Positions 15,601 through 26,759 of a stretch of DNA of 64,000 bases are shown one piece after another (position 1 is the first letter of the stretch; each line of letters opens with the position of its first letter). A program made the position numbers and the translations under genes. A model generated the notes under the pieces. It was not told where the DNA came from and searched no databases. It saw only the letters and a program-made list of their open reading frames with translations. The DNA comes from Gymnorhina tibicen (lineage: Eukaryota; Chordata; Aves; Passeriformes; Artamidae): the NCBI GenBank assembly GCA_013399875.1, contig VXAZ01000587.1:666617-730616 (forward strand). The letters run 5' to 3'.

Positions 15601-18600
15601 TCGTGCTCCCGCCTTTCCCGTAAGTGTGCCCTCTCCTGCACAGCTGCACTTTTAGCTCAGGACACTCCGAAAATCCCATTCAAATTCCAAACACTGGAAA
15701 CCGGGATGAGTAATGGTTCGTAATGGATTCTTTCTTCTGTATGCTGTTTACTTGGCTTTCACATTTTCTTTTGCCTACTGCATGAGTCAGCTTCACTCAG
15801 CTGTTGTGCACAAATTATAGGTTTTCAGCATTAATGGAAGTTCATGTTTTTTAAATGTTTCCATAGAAAGAAAAGGACTAAGATATGATCTTCATGTCCT
15901 GAAAGACAAGCCTCCAAACCTTTTTAAAAGCAAATTTTAATTAGGTAATTTCACTGGAAAGCATTCCTTTTGACTTCAAAATACAGGAATGTCATCCTGA
16001 CAATGTTTGATCGTGACTTTCCTTAGTAATTATTTCCTATTGTAATTTGGTTTATAGAGATGAAAATAGTACTCTGCAAATATTTTAAAGCAAACCCACT
16101 CATATCTCCTCTTCAAGTTTTAACATAAAAATACTTAACTGTGTGTAAAAAAAAAGCTATAGAATGCAGGGAAACATTTTGAGGGTAAATAGGTATTCTT
16201 GTTGTATTTTACTTCTACATTAATTTCATAAGTTAAATGGATTTGGCTTACCTGAATGCCCTTCAGTCCACACAGGAAGTAGTTATGCCACTGAGGTTTG
16301 GTTTTGTTAATCTGAATGTTATTAACACTAGTACTGAAATCCCTGAAAAAACAGAAAAACCTTGAGGCTTTAATTTGTATTAAATTAAGTTTGAAAAAAC
16401 ATGGCTTGTTACTGCCACCTGCTGATGGACAAAACCGGTTTGATGGTTTTCAGTGCAATGTTCTCTGGTTTGGTTTTTTTGTTTGATCTTTTTACGTATC
16501 TTCTTTATTAATCACTTCTGTATGGTTATTTTCGATGAAAGCATAAGAATTCTTGATTAATATAAAGAATATATTAAATAAATCCAGAAATTAAGCTGCC
16601 TTTGACATCCTTAATTAAGGCAGGATGCCCTCCATCATGTATGTGTACTCTATCATGATTTCTTAGAAGTGAAAATCTAAATAGTCATATCTGTCAAACC
16701 TTGACTAGAGACAGATAACACTTCAGGCTCTCTGGTAGTTCCTGCTCAGGATTTCATCTTCGTTCCCTTTGCTCTGAATGGCACTTCACTAAAACAGGCC
16801 TAATGCTCTGGAATTATATTATGTATGTTACAAGATAAAATTATTCAGTTTAAATATTTTAGCTGTTTCCTCCAGGATAATTCTTAGTGCACCTTCCTTT
16901 CAAAATAATAAAACCAGTGAGCTTGAATATTCCTACAGAACAGATAGGTGCTGGCAAAGTGGGCGTGGAGTGACACGCAGAGGCCTCAGAGAGGTGGGTC
17001 AGTCCCCAAGGCGTGCAAGTTGTTTGGCAGCCTGTGCCCTTGAACACCCAGTAACTTTTATCTGTTTGATGTCACGACAGCAGGTGCCCAACACAGGAAC
17101 AGCAAAGGCACTGAGAATGTCAAGAAATCGAATAAAAAATATTCAAAAGTTCCAGACTAAGATGTTCTTTACAAGGCAAGGTCTGCTAAAGAATATGAAC
17201 AGAGGCAGATGAATTCCTGGAAATATTTAACAGGAATAAAACCAGTTTCAAGGAATAATACTTCAGGGGACAGTGTACAACTCCTGCGAGGATAGCATTT
17301 TTCCTTCTTACATTGGTCCCAGTAAACTGAGTAGATTATTGATTTGCTGGGTTTATTTTTGTCCAAAAGGACATCACTAATTAATACCTGTCATGGATAC
17401 CAGTGAAAAGATGTTTTTATCAGTTAATTATGCTGTTACCTACGGAGAAAAGGTTATACAAACATAAAGCACCTTTACTATGACATAATTGTCTTCAAAC
17501 AGCATCTGAAAAGCTCACTTTATTCTGGTGCACTTAAAGGCTGCAATTTTTGTGTCGTGCAACCCCCGAAGCAACAACCAGTGCTGAAGTGGCCTCACAA
17601 TTCATCTGGTCCATTGCTTGCCCCACTGTAGTGGGCTACTCCACTCGTACTCCCAGCCTACAGCCAATTCCCAGCTCAATGGCACGTGACAGATCTTGCA
17701 CCTTGAGAAGCAACTCAGAATTCCCATTTTGCCAGTTACACATTCAATTTCAACCTTAATTACAGTGCGAACCCATCGGACTGGTGTACAGTTTGACATG
17801 TAAGCTGCTATCTTAGTGCCACATACAGGGTTTTATCAGCAATGCAGCAGCAAAGAATTGCACAAAGCTAGTGTCAGAAAGTCCTAGGTTTTGTAGAGGA
17901 ACACAAAAGATATGAAAGGGATTACTGAGACTGCAGTACAAGGAAAGTTTGAGCACGGCTGTAAATCCTTCCAGTTTGAGATTCATGTGTATGTAGAATA
18001 ATCTCCAAGAGAATAAAACGTCGACTTGCTTATGGTTTTTCAATAAAATAAAAAATCCCTGAAGTATTTGTCAGAAGCAATGAAGATTTAAAAGTTCTGT
18101 TTGTTCATGCTTGTTTCCTACAATAATCCTAAATTACTGTTGTAAGAAACAAGGCTGGTGGAAATCAATGTGTAAAAGTGATTAACAGAAAAGGAATCTT
18201 AAGTCCTCTTTGTCTCAAAGAAGAGTTCTAAAACATTTTATCTCCATAATTCTATTTACCCTCTCAGACAGTAAAATTTCAATGAAAAAGAAGACATATA
18301 TTATGACTGTATTTGCTGGTTCTCAAGATAAACTAAAATAATGACTTCTTAAAATATATTTTGCTCTTTTTTTGCAATCTTCTCACATAGAAAATGAAAG
18401 GAAAAAAAGACTTTGATTTTGGCAGGTTTCATATGGACATAATTCACACAAACACAGAATGTGGGACTGTCAAGATCCCCAGAATCCTTAAGTCTATTTT
18501 TTGTTATCACATTCAGTTTTTAAATACCCAAGCTTTATCTTAAATCAGTAAATCTTTGGGCTTGCCTTTGAACCATCTACTGAAAAGCAGGTAGTTCAAT

Positions 18601-21600
18601 GTAAGAACTTTCTAACAAAATAAAATAAAAGATTGGGAAAAACATACCCATGAAATAAAAACACTCTGATACTGTCTGTTCCAGCCTTTCTGTTGTAAAG
18701 AATGCTTGGGAAAGAATGCCACTTCTCCATAACCAGATATAAGCATTTCAATTTTTCTGTATAATTAGAAGAGATGGGATTTTTAAGTAGTGTGACTGAG
18801 GTGGTTTTACTGCTTGTATAGTAAATAATCCTTATTTTTGGGAGGCCAATTTGACTCTTTCTCACAGAACCTTCTTGTCTTGTCAGTCTGTTAGTTTATC
18901 TGTTTGAGTCTTCTGTAGAAATACCCTGATTTAAAAACAAACAAACAAAACTTTCAGGTTCTGCCATGAGATGGAAACTGATTGGTAATTATCATCCTCT
19001 GGTACTTCTGAAGGCATTTTGAGAAGTATAATGTCAGAGATTCTCTCTACACATACTTCTCAATTACAAAGATGTTCTGTGAAAGGGAGGTATCAAGAAC
19101 TTCAAAAGAGTGTAAGTTTTGAATACCTTTTTAGTCCAAATAACATAAAAGGCATCAGATCAGATGAGATAATTTATGATGAAAAACAAATAGATGGTTT
19201 TTCTAGCAACCCCTTCTCTGTCCTATTCCTACTAAAAGTTAACGTGAACTATCAGGGTGGAAGAGTGCTACAGAACTGTTCCACAGTTTACCAGTTCACA
19301 AAACAAGAATGAAATAGGAAATGGTGATTCTACAGAGGATTCTGGTTAGTCCTTGTTCACCAAAGGCCTATATATATGCATTCACCACAGGCATAAATGT
19401 ACCAGTGTAACAGGCTGGGAAAAAAAGACATACTGTCATCAGTTTTGTTATGTGGTGTAACATTCAAAGTGTTGAAAAATATTTCTTTGTTATGAAATTA
19501 TGGGCATGTTTTAGCTTTGCTTTTAAGCAACAGTGTCTCAACAAAACCAAGATGCTTAATGCTGTGTTCTAAGACCTCTTCTTGGTTTATGGCTTAAAGC
19601 GTTATGATTTCAAACTGAAACCAGGGCAGATGTAAAAATATAGTGACTGTGTGTGCAATTTAAATTCAAAGGCTGTCATTCTAGATTTGGTAGAGCTGTC
19701 CTGAGAAGGCCATTTCAATTGCATTATAATGCAGCAAAGCTTGAAGACCGAGTGAAAATGTTCACCTTTTTATTACTGCTTTATTTAGTGTCCATTGTAA
19801 CAACTTTTCCTAATCAAAACTTCCATAATTCTGAAGCTATTGTCTCTTGCAGAATGGTTTTGCAATACATCTTAGGCCCTGGTGGGAGGTTGCTGTTGAA
19901 GAAAGGGCAACGTCTCCCGTTTCCTTTCCCTGCTCACCGCTGTTTGTTCCCACTGTTTACCCAAGTCAGCTTCAGTGCTGAGTGCCTGGCAATTCAGTAA
20001 AATGACATAAAATTAACCAAGCAAAAAATGGGGCAATAGTGCACTTTACCTTAAGATTAAACAAGTACTCTACACCTGCTAAAAGGCAGAGGCTGAATTG
20101 ATCTTAGAAGCAGCTACAGGGAGAAAAGCAGGTACTAGGGTAAAATAAGCCAAGCTATCACCTTTTGGCAGTGGCAAACTCTTAATTCAGCCCAGCTATA
20201 ATGTGAAAACATACTCCACAAAGGGAAAAATCTCAGAGTGTTTATACTTAGCGTTGCAGTACAAATTCCTTTCAACTGTCTTAGTCACAGGCAGCAGCTC
20301 AGAACATGTGTTTATAACAAACTGAGCTTTAAGCAGGAATATGTACTCAAGTATTTCCCACTTTGACAGTATGTTCCTGTCCCTGTGCTGCCACACACTG
20401 TGCTTTCAGGGACTAATTTACTAATTAAACCAATGGCTCAATAAAAATAGCTTAAACTAAGCTTTTGCTGATTCTGATTTTTGCAAAATGTCCACAAAAG
20501 CTCATGTGGCTGAGTGACCTGATCTGAACTGCCATGCAACTACACAAATATCAGTCTGTGACAAAGAGGCAGGAAAACGTGGCTGAAGTTGAAAAGAGTG
20601 GCAGGATTATTTCCCTACGTTCAGCACTTGTGAGACCATAGCTGGAATACTGCATCCAGTTTTGGGATTTCCCGATACATGAAAGACATTGGCAGGGAGT
20701 TCAGCAGAAGGCAACAAGATATTTACAAGGGATCTTCAAAGGTCCCTTCCAACCTAAATTGGTCTATAATTCTGTGAACAACAGCTGTGGAGGAAGTGGA
20801 AGCGAGGGAATACAGATTTTTTGAGCCAGGATTGTTGCTAAAGCTGTCGTGTTGTGAAAACACAGCCCCGGGTTCTCCAGAGCAGGGGAGTGTTACCTTA
20901 CCTATGCAGTAATCGATTACAAAACATTTTACTCCCTTCTCCAGGAGAAACTGAGCTGCTGCCAATTATGGGGATTATATCGAGAAAGATGAGCCAAAAG
21001 GAGGGAAGACAGAATTGCACTTTTAGAAGGTTTGAAAAATCAGAGGCCTTACAAGAGTAATATGAAAAAACAGGTGGGAAATAGCAGCTGCAAAGCTATT
21101 GCTCTAAACTAATACACACAGCATGGAGTCAGTCCGTGGGATTCCATCTGCTGATACAAATTGTTTTACACAGTCAGACTCTGTATTGCAATGGAAGTTT
21201 GTCAGATCTCTGAAAAGGTAAACTGTATTGCAATTGCATGAAGAGGTTCATAAAAATTAGTGAATAAACAAAGTAATTACGTACAAGTACGAAGAGTTGG
21301 TATTTGCCAGTTGCACAACTTGAGTTTGTACAGGTTCTACTGCAATCAGGATATCTTGTTCTATGGCCATCGGGAGCACAGCATAACCACAGTAGTCTAT
21401 GTGTTCTCCTACCGAAGAAACCAAAGAAGAAAATACTTTGCAGTAATTCTTTCTGGAATAGCAGTAACAGGGCTTCTACAGGGGTTCGGTGTTGTTTACT
21501 GGATGAGACAATTTCTTAGTGTAGTTTCAACTCTTATTACTTAAAGTCTGTACTTAAAGTACATTTCCTCCATATTACTTCACAAAACTTCTTTCTTTCT

Positions 21601-24600
21601 TTAGTGATTTTTATCTACTGCACCTGGTTATAAAATGTTCATATTTTCACACTGGCTTACAAAAATCTTTTTTAAATCCCACCATGTAGGTTACTGTCCA
21701 AGAATGAGAACTGTCATGTACATACAATTTCTGGACGTTTTTCCAAGAAGATAATAATTATATTTAAATAATCATTAATACAGTTGCATACAACACATAG
21801 AGTAACAATCAAACAGAAAATGTATGTAGTAAACATCCTCTCCCTTGGGAATAATTCCCAGTTACCATATGCTGTCTATTTAATCTATATGAGATGTTCA
21901 CACAACACTGAGATAAAAATTAACATTAACTGCACAATAGACTAATTGACTTTTACAGCTCTGTTCTTCAGGATCCTTTTCCTTACAACGTCTTCAAATG
22001 CGTAGGATTATTTTATGAACATATGCAAGAAACTCAGCTCCAGGGAGAACACAATCTCAAAAATAAGGCTGCTACAGAAATACAAGTAAGTCCTAAACAC
22101 AAAATAATTGTGACTCTCCAGTCTGCAGTGAATCACACCCACTGTTTCAAGTTCTGTGGACACATCTCTATGGAAGAGTAAAGAAGAGATGATGGTAGAA
22201 TCATTGCATGCTTTATCATATGCATTGCTGTGTGGCTGGTTGTATTTGGTAACTTTAATTACAATAGAAGAGAAAAAAATTTACTAATTTATTTTCTGGA
22301 TCTGCTGGTTCATTAACTAATTTAGATTTCCAAAGCCTTAAGAAAAACCATGAGCTAGCAAGTGACTCCAATTTTCAAAACCATCACTACTGTCCCTAAA
22401 TGTTTTTTTTCCAAAACTGATATCCAGGTACAGTTTTTTATAACAAGATACAGTAAAATCTACTAAATTATATATGATTTTCCATTTATCACAAGAAACT
22501 TCTCTGAAAAAAATAAGACCAGCATTTTCATTCTGTATTTTCATTCTATGTTTTAAACTACTAGATTTCCATGATGCCAGATGAAGTAAAATAATATAAG
22601 GTTATTTTTTCTCTTTTACCTATTAAGTTGACTCGTCCTGGTGCACGAGCATAAAACTTGGGAGCTGATCCAAACTTTGATATAAACATCTCCTTCAGCT
22701 TCTGCAATCTGAAAGGCAGGTTAGAAACATTTAAAAGAACTGCAGTTGCATAAAAGACAGGAAGTTTCAATGTTTCTTGAAGTAAATTCAATTCAGCTTC
22801 CTGAAGTATGTGGAGTTTGCTACATCAGGAGTGACACTAAGCTGCTTATTTCTGCTCTTCACATAACACTGAAGACTCTACTTAGATTTGATTTTTATCA
22901 GTTTTCGTATTTGACACTACCCCATCTTTGTACAAATACATACACAGAGAACTGAAACTCCAAACCTCAGATTATCCCTGTGACTTATGACAATATTTAC
23001 TCCACAGGGTTCCAGCAACAGTACTTCAGGTTTTCCATTTAGACGTGCCTGATGTGCTACTGAAAGTTCAGTGCAAATAAACTTTGTCATCCTGCTTTAT
23101 CTCCTGCAACTCTAAAGGTACCAACCTTCTGCCTGATGTTTGCAAAGTTGGAATACTTTAGTGTGTCATGCAGAACAGTAGGAAAACAATGGCTGAGAAC
23201 AGATGAAGCCATTATTTTAGTGAAGCATAGGAAATTTGATAGTAATTCATTCTGAAACTACCTTAAAGCAAAATCTTAGTCTACTAACAAAAATACAGTA
23301 ACAGGAACCCTGATAAGGTTTCTACATTTAATCTAAAGCTAGAACTGGAAGCCTAGCTAATGCAAAGTGGAAGTAAGAAGACTGCAATGAGAAACAGATG
23401 TTAGAAAATTTCACAATTATTTAGTTTGTACTTCTTTGTAAAGGCTGTGTTACTGTTCAACTACATATATTCAAATGTTTTGTAAGATTTTTTAAATGGA
23501 AAGCTACAAAATATGATTTGTGGGGATCTTTCAGTACCTTTCTATCTTTGTGCCCAGTTATAACGCTGTATTAGGTCTATAATTTCTCCTTCTTATGATC
23601 TCCTCTAGTATTGACTCGTATATCGCTCTTCCAATTAGCAGAAGCAATTTCTGCCATTTCATTGTTCAATCCCTTCTCTAGATCACATTAATAATATTAT
23701 AGTCCACGGGGGAATCTGTTGGCAGAATTCTAGGTGTTAACTTTATTCCTTTTTGTGTCAGTATTTAGAATGCTGCTTTGTTTCACAGATATTTTTATAG
23801 TAGTGTTGGTACCAAGAGACTAACAACAAACAAAGCTGTCATGAGGGCATGTTTATCTAAGTGCTGATTGATCTCTTTTTTAAATGTGGGTTTTACAAGC
23901 AGGCCTGATGAAAGGCTATTTACAGGCTTTGGCCTTGATGTTGCAACACGCACACTGCATTTTAAGCACCTACATCAAGAAGGAAATTGTCAGAAGCCTT
24001 AAAGCAAAGGCACTCCGCACAACTTCACACTTCCAAGTCTGGAAATGCTGGACTCGTCCTTTCCGTGGGATTTGTGGTGCAATCATATGCATAAGCGGCG
24101 TTTTTAGAAGCGACCCTTCTGCGGTGCTAATGCAAGCAAAAGGGTTCGTTTGTGTGCGTTCTGCTTCCACCGCCGAGCGCAGCTCCGAGGGCAAGGAGCA
24201 GGCGCTGCCACGTGCCGCAGCCACTCCGAGGACGGGCCAGCCCAGCGCTGCTCCAGGGACTTTTAGAGCAAAAAGGACGACAGAATAATCACTACTCCCC
24301 CAAAACTCTGGGGTAAAAAAATGTAGGCGGAATGATGAATGAATGGATGAATGAATGAAATGATTCTTCCTGCTGCCCCAGCGCCACCCTGCGAGGGGCG
24401 TCAGGGCGGGCCGGGCTGCGGGGAGCCGGGTGCGAGAGAAGGGGCCGGAACCCGGCGCGCCCCAGTCAGCGGGACCTTGCCGAGATCAGGGAAAAACCAC
24501 AACCCAACGAGTCCACACCCCCTCGCACCCTAGCCCGGGGCATGACGCCGGNCCGGCCCCGTCCCGCCCCGCCGGCGGCGCTCGGCCCTGGGCACCCCGC

Positions 24601-25382
24601 GGCCCGCTCGGCTGTGGGGCCGCTCTGCTCTCGGCCCCGCGCCCGCCACAGCCCAGGTGGGACGGGGAAGCCGCCGCGACGTGCGAAGGAAATGTTTGGG
24701 GTTTTCCGGTATTCCTGCCGCTGCTCCTGCAAAGTGCACGTGCAGTGAAAATAATAAATGGGCACTGGCATCCCTGTTCTTACGTTTTTTCTAGTGGGTG
24801 GTTCTGCCAGCTCCCCTCCCAGCAGGTAGCCTCAGGGCTCCTGTTACCCTCGCATTAATGGCTGCAGATACTTGCAAGGAACTACGCATTTCAAAAGTGT
24901 TTGCACGCTCACTCCCTCAGTGTTTTGGTGTATATCTTTGTCCATTTTGGTGTCTATCTTATTGCCCCTCATTCCCCATTCAGGGAGCTTTAAGTGNAAA
25001 AAATGTAGGCGGAATGATGAATGAATGGATGAATGAATGAAATGATTCTTCCTGCTGCCCCAGCGCCACCCTGCGAGGGGCGTCAGGGCGGGCCGGGCTG
25101 CGGGGAGCCGGGTGTGAGAGAAGGGGCCGGAACCCGGCGCGCCCCAGTCAGCGGGACCTTGCCGACATCAGGGAAAAACCACAACCCAACGAGTCCACAC
25201 CCCCTCGCACCCTAGCCCGGGGCATGACGCCGGGCCTGCCCACCCGAACTTCCACCTCCCCCGGCCGCCCGCAGACCGCCCACCCGCCCCGGGATAAGCG
25301 GCGGCGGAGGCGGGAAGCGACCCACCCACCTGGGCTGCTCCACCAGCTGCACCGGGAGGGCGCCGGGGCTGTCCCCCGCCAT
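592..25382 (-). CDS. GALK2: GALK2, N-acetylgalactosamine kinase, 5' part (coding exons 1-6)
   Basis: GALK2 phosphorylates N-acetylgalactosamine (and galactose at high concentration) at C1 in the cytosol for sugar salvage. Six exons were found by reading the minus strand: 25330-25382, 22620-22708, 21285-21408, 16252-16342, 13180-13326 and 592-690. Spliced, they give 201 residues that align without gaps to the N-terminal part of the 458-residue human protein, with codon phases agreeing at every junction. GHMP-kinase hallmarks are visible: RAPGRVN at 39-45 (Arg43), GEH at 48-50 with Asp52, the Ser-rich nucleotide loop [10 protein letters not shown] at 139-148, and GGGMDQ with the catalytic Asp190. 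The exons coding for residues 202 onward lie beyond the left edge. The gene is head-to-head with COPS2. No frameshift or stop interrupts it. Confidence 0.97.
691..13179 (-). other. GALK2 intron 5
   Basis: A 12.5-kb AT-rich intron. It holds a short CR1 tail near 4963-5085, a CpG-enriched patch near 2995-3090 and a moderately GC-rich patch near 10750-10970. No exon of GALK2 or any other gene was recognised on either strand. The small ORFs here look like chance. Confidence 0.85.
4963..5085 (-). mobile_element. CR1 LINE tail fragment
   Basis: The plus strand begins with repeated ATCACAGA units (the complement of the CR1 3' end). It continues with degenerate tail sequence such as CTCCTGGCCCTGCCCAGGAC, as seen in many bird CR1 copies. 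It is short and diverged. Confidence 0.75.
13180..13326 (-). CDS. GALK2: GALK2 exon 5
   Basis: Encodes residues 120-168 in 49 whole codons, from [12 protein letters not shown] to RANGKTLSK. It carries the GHMP nucleotide-binding loop [10 protein letters not shown] followed by [11 protein letters not shown]. The acceptor is GTTAG and the donor is GTAATT. Confidence 0.97.
13327..16251 (-). other. GALK2 intron 4
   Basis: A 2.9-kb intron. A 9-bp unit (GAATTCTGT) is repeated three times near 15388-15414, and a GC-richer patch spans about 15180-15680. Nothing coding was recognised. Confidence 0.85.
16252..16342 (-). CDS. GALK2: GALK2 exon 4
   Basis: Encodes residues 90-119, [15 protein letters not shown] then [15 protein letters not shown], nearly identical to the human segment. 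The acceptor is TTTTTCAG and the donor is GTAAGC. Confidence 0.97.
16343..21284 (-). other. GALK2 intron 3
   Basis: A 4.9-kb intron with a plus-orientation CR1 fragment at about 20617-20779. The 17.55-17.80 kb stretch is open on both strands but matches no family I know. Confidence 0.85.
20617..20779 (+). mobile_element. CR1 LINE fragment with internal deletion
   Basis: It starts with CR1 ORF2-like sequence (CAGCACTTGTGAGACCATAG, then TGGAATACTGCATCCAGTTT). It jumps to the tail AAGGTCCCTTCCAACCTAAA and ends near ATTCTGTGAA. The normal spacing between these parts is several hundred bases, so there is an internal deletion. Confidence 0.8.
21285..21408 (-). CDS. GALK2: GALK2 exon 3
   Basis: Encodes residues 49-88: [18 protein letters not shown], then [11 protein letters not shown] and [11 protein letters not shown]. 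Glu49, His50 and Asp52 of the sugar site are present. The acceptor is CGGTAG. The donor chosen is GTACGT at 21284, because it leaves TT to join the G of exon 4 (Leu89) and keeps the frame into DFSTS. A nearby GTAATT would break the frame. Confidence 0.95.
21409..22619 (-). other. GALK2 intron 2
   Basis: A 1.2-kb AT-rich intron with nothing further recognised. Confidence 0.9.
22620..22708 (-). CDS. GALK2: GALK2 exon 2
   Basis: The acceptor is CTTTCAG and the donor is GTAAAAG. The exon begins with the last base of Arg18 and encodes residues 19-47, containing LQKLKEMF and RAPGRVNLI, the galactokinase signature with Arg43. It ends with the first base of Gly48. Confidence 0.97.
22709..25329 (-). 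other. GALK2 intron 1, including duplicated promoter-side sequence
   Basis: The length is unreliable, because gaps at 24552 and 24997 and the tandem near-duplication fall inside it. If the duplication is an artefact, the true intron is about 0.7 kb shorter. GC content rises from about 24.1 kb towards the promoter. Confidence 0.75.
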
Positions 25383-25475
25383 GGCGGCTCCACCGCCGGC
25401 CCGGCTGAGGCGGCTCCGGCGGGACCGCGGTCACGGGGCAGGCGAACGCCGCGTCCTTCCGGGCGGCAGCGCCGG
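25234..25475. promoter_or_regulatory. GALK2/COPS2 bidirectional CpG-island promoter (core part)
   Basis: This is a very GC- and CpG-rich block containing GALK2 exon 1 on the minus strand. COPS2 lies on the other side, pointing right. An ETS-type core, CTTCCGG, sits at 25456-25462; such sites are common in divergent housekeeping promoters. No TATA box was seen. The block is cut at 25476 by a gap, so the COPS2 start region is missing. That it drives both genes is inferred from the head-to-head arrangement, which is also found in human. Confidence 0.75.
25330..25382 (-). CDS. GALK2: GALK2 coding exon 1 (start codon)
   Basis: Reads [17 protein letters not shown] plus two bases of an Arg codon, then a donor GTGGGT. 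It matches human GALK2 in length (18 residues before the second exon) and in the ending V-x-E-x-PR. The ATG has a strong context (GCC before, G after). It lies only about 95 bp from the gap at 25476, on the GALK2 side of the shared promoter. Confidence 0.93.
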
Positions 25476-26189
25476 NTCTAGTGGGTGGTTCTGCCAGCTC
25501 CCCTCCCAGCAGGCAGCCTCAGGGCTCCTGTTACCCTCGCATTAATGGCTGCAGATACTTGCAAGGAACTACGCATTTCAAAAGTGTTTGCACGCTCACT
25601 CCCTCAGTGTTTTGGTGTATATCTTTGTCCATTTTGGTGTCTATCTTATTGCCCCTCATTCCCCATTCAGGGAGCTTTAAGTGCTCAGACTAAAGGAAGC
25701 ACAGTAACAAACTTCATTTCGGTTTTTCTGAGGTAAAACTTTTTTCTCCCCATTAGTATAGTTGCAGAATACAAACAGCTTTTAAGACTTGGCAGTAGCT
25801 GTAGGGAAGAAAAACCCCACAAATCCACTGTCAGAAACCATAACAAAATGACCAACAACAGGAAAATCTGGAGACCCAGTAAATATTGCAGATGCATCTG
25901 TGTGTCCGTGGAAACACCAGGCCTGGAGATAGGGAAGCAGAGCTGGTGTGTTGAGGGGGGTTGCCTCACTCAGTTGAAGGCGGCAGCAGAAATGAGCATG
26001 TAAAAATCTTCATAAAGCCATTGCTTTGCAAGGTCTGTGGATTTTAAGAGTTCAGGCCTTTAAAACTGCTGCTCTGGTATTATTTGCTTATGGCAAACGC
26101 AGCCCAGGTAAAGCGTTGAGCAGCACTGAGTGAAGCGAAGTGCAGCTGAGCGGTGCTGCTGGTCACAGCAACAGGCTGCGCTTTCACAG

Positions 26190-26745
26190 GTCAGGCTGGA
26201 AGGGACCACCGTGGCTCATCTGGTCCGACCTCCCTGCTCAGGCAGGGCCCTGACACATGGACCCTGGACACATAGCACATGGACCAGGATTGTGTTCAGA
26301 CGGTTCTGGAATACCTCCAGTGAGGGAGCCTCCACAACCTCTCTGGGCAGTCTGTTCCAGTACATGGTCACTTGCACAGTAAAGAAGTTCTTTCTCACGT
26401 TCAAGTTGGCCTTTCTGTGCATCAGTTTCTGCTCATTGCTCCTTGTTCTATTGGATGGCACCACCAAGAAGAGCCCGATTCCATCCTCTTGACACCCACA
26501 CTTCAGATATTTATACACAGGTACCCTCTCAGTTGCCTCTTCTTGAGGCTGAACAGGCCCAGCTCCCTAAGCCCTTCCTCAGAGAGGTATCTCCAGACTC
26601 TTGGCCAACTTCGTAGCTCTCCGCTGGACATGCCTAGGAGTTCCGTATCTCTTTTGTACTGTAGAGCTCGTAACTGCACACAGTACTCGAAATGCGGCCT
26701 CATCAGGGCTGAGTAGAGGGGCAGGATCACTTCCCTTGACCTTTC
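26190..26745 (-). mobile_element. CR1 LINE, 3' part (end of ORF2 and 3' tail)
   Basis: Read on the minus strand, the sequence gives the conserved end of the CR1 reverse transcriptase, with pieces such as ILPLYSALMRPHFEYCVQL, ELGLFSLKKRQLRGYL, YKYLKCGCQEDG, NLNVRKNFFTV and WNRLPREVVEAPSLE. It then gives the tail whose complement reads GGCTGGAAGGGACCACC. The frame is broken, so it is a dead 5'-truncated copy. It abuts the CpG island to the right. Confidence 0.93.
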
Positions 26746-26759
26746 CGACTCTGCCGTCC

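Larger units (their letters stand above)
24316..25683. repeat. Tandem near-duplication around gaps (probable assembly artefact)
   Basis: Segment 24316-24551 recurs at 24998-25233 (offset 682, two mismatches by eye). Segment 24790-24996 recurs at 25477-25683 (offset 687, one mismatch). Single Ns lie at 24552, 24997 and 25476, exactly at the breaks. The first copy carries unique sequence 24553-24789 between its two repeated parts, and the second carries 25234-25475. This is what is expected if two versions of one locus, each gapped at a different place, were joined end to end. Confidence 0.85.

Noticed and set aside
17550..17799. Region open on both strands in GALK2 intron 3
   Set aside because: There is no family resemblance and no splice context; it is likely a chance opening.
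23884..24288. 134-codon plus-strand ORF upstream of the promoter
   Set aside because: It has low-complexity composition rising with GC content, no family resemblance, and lies in GALK2 intron 1. It is probably chance.
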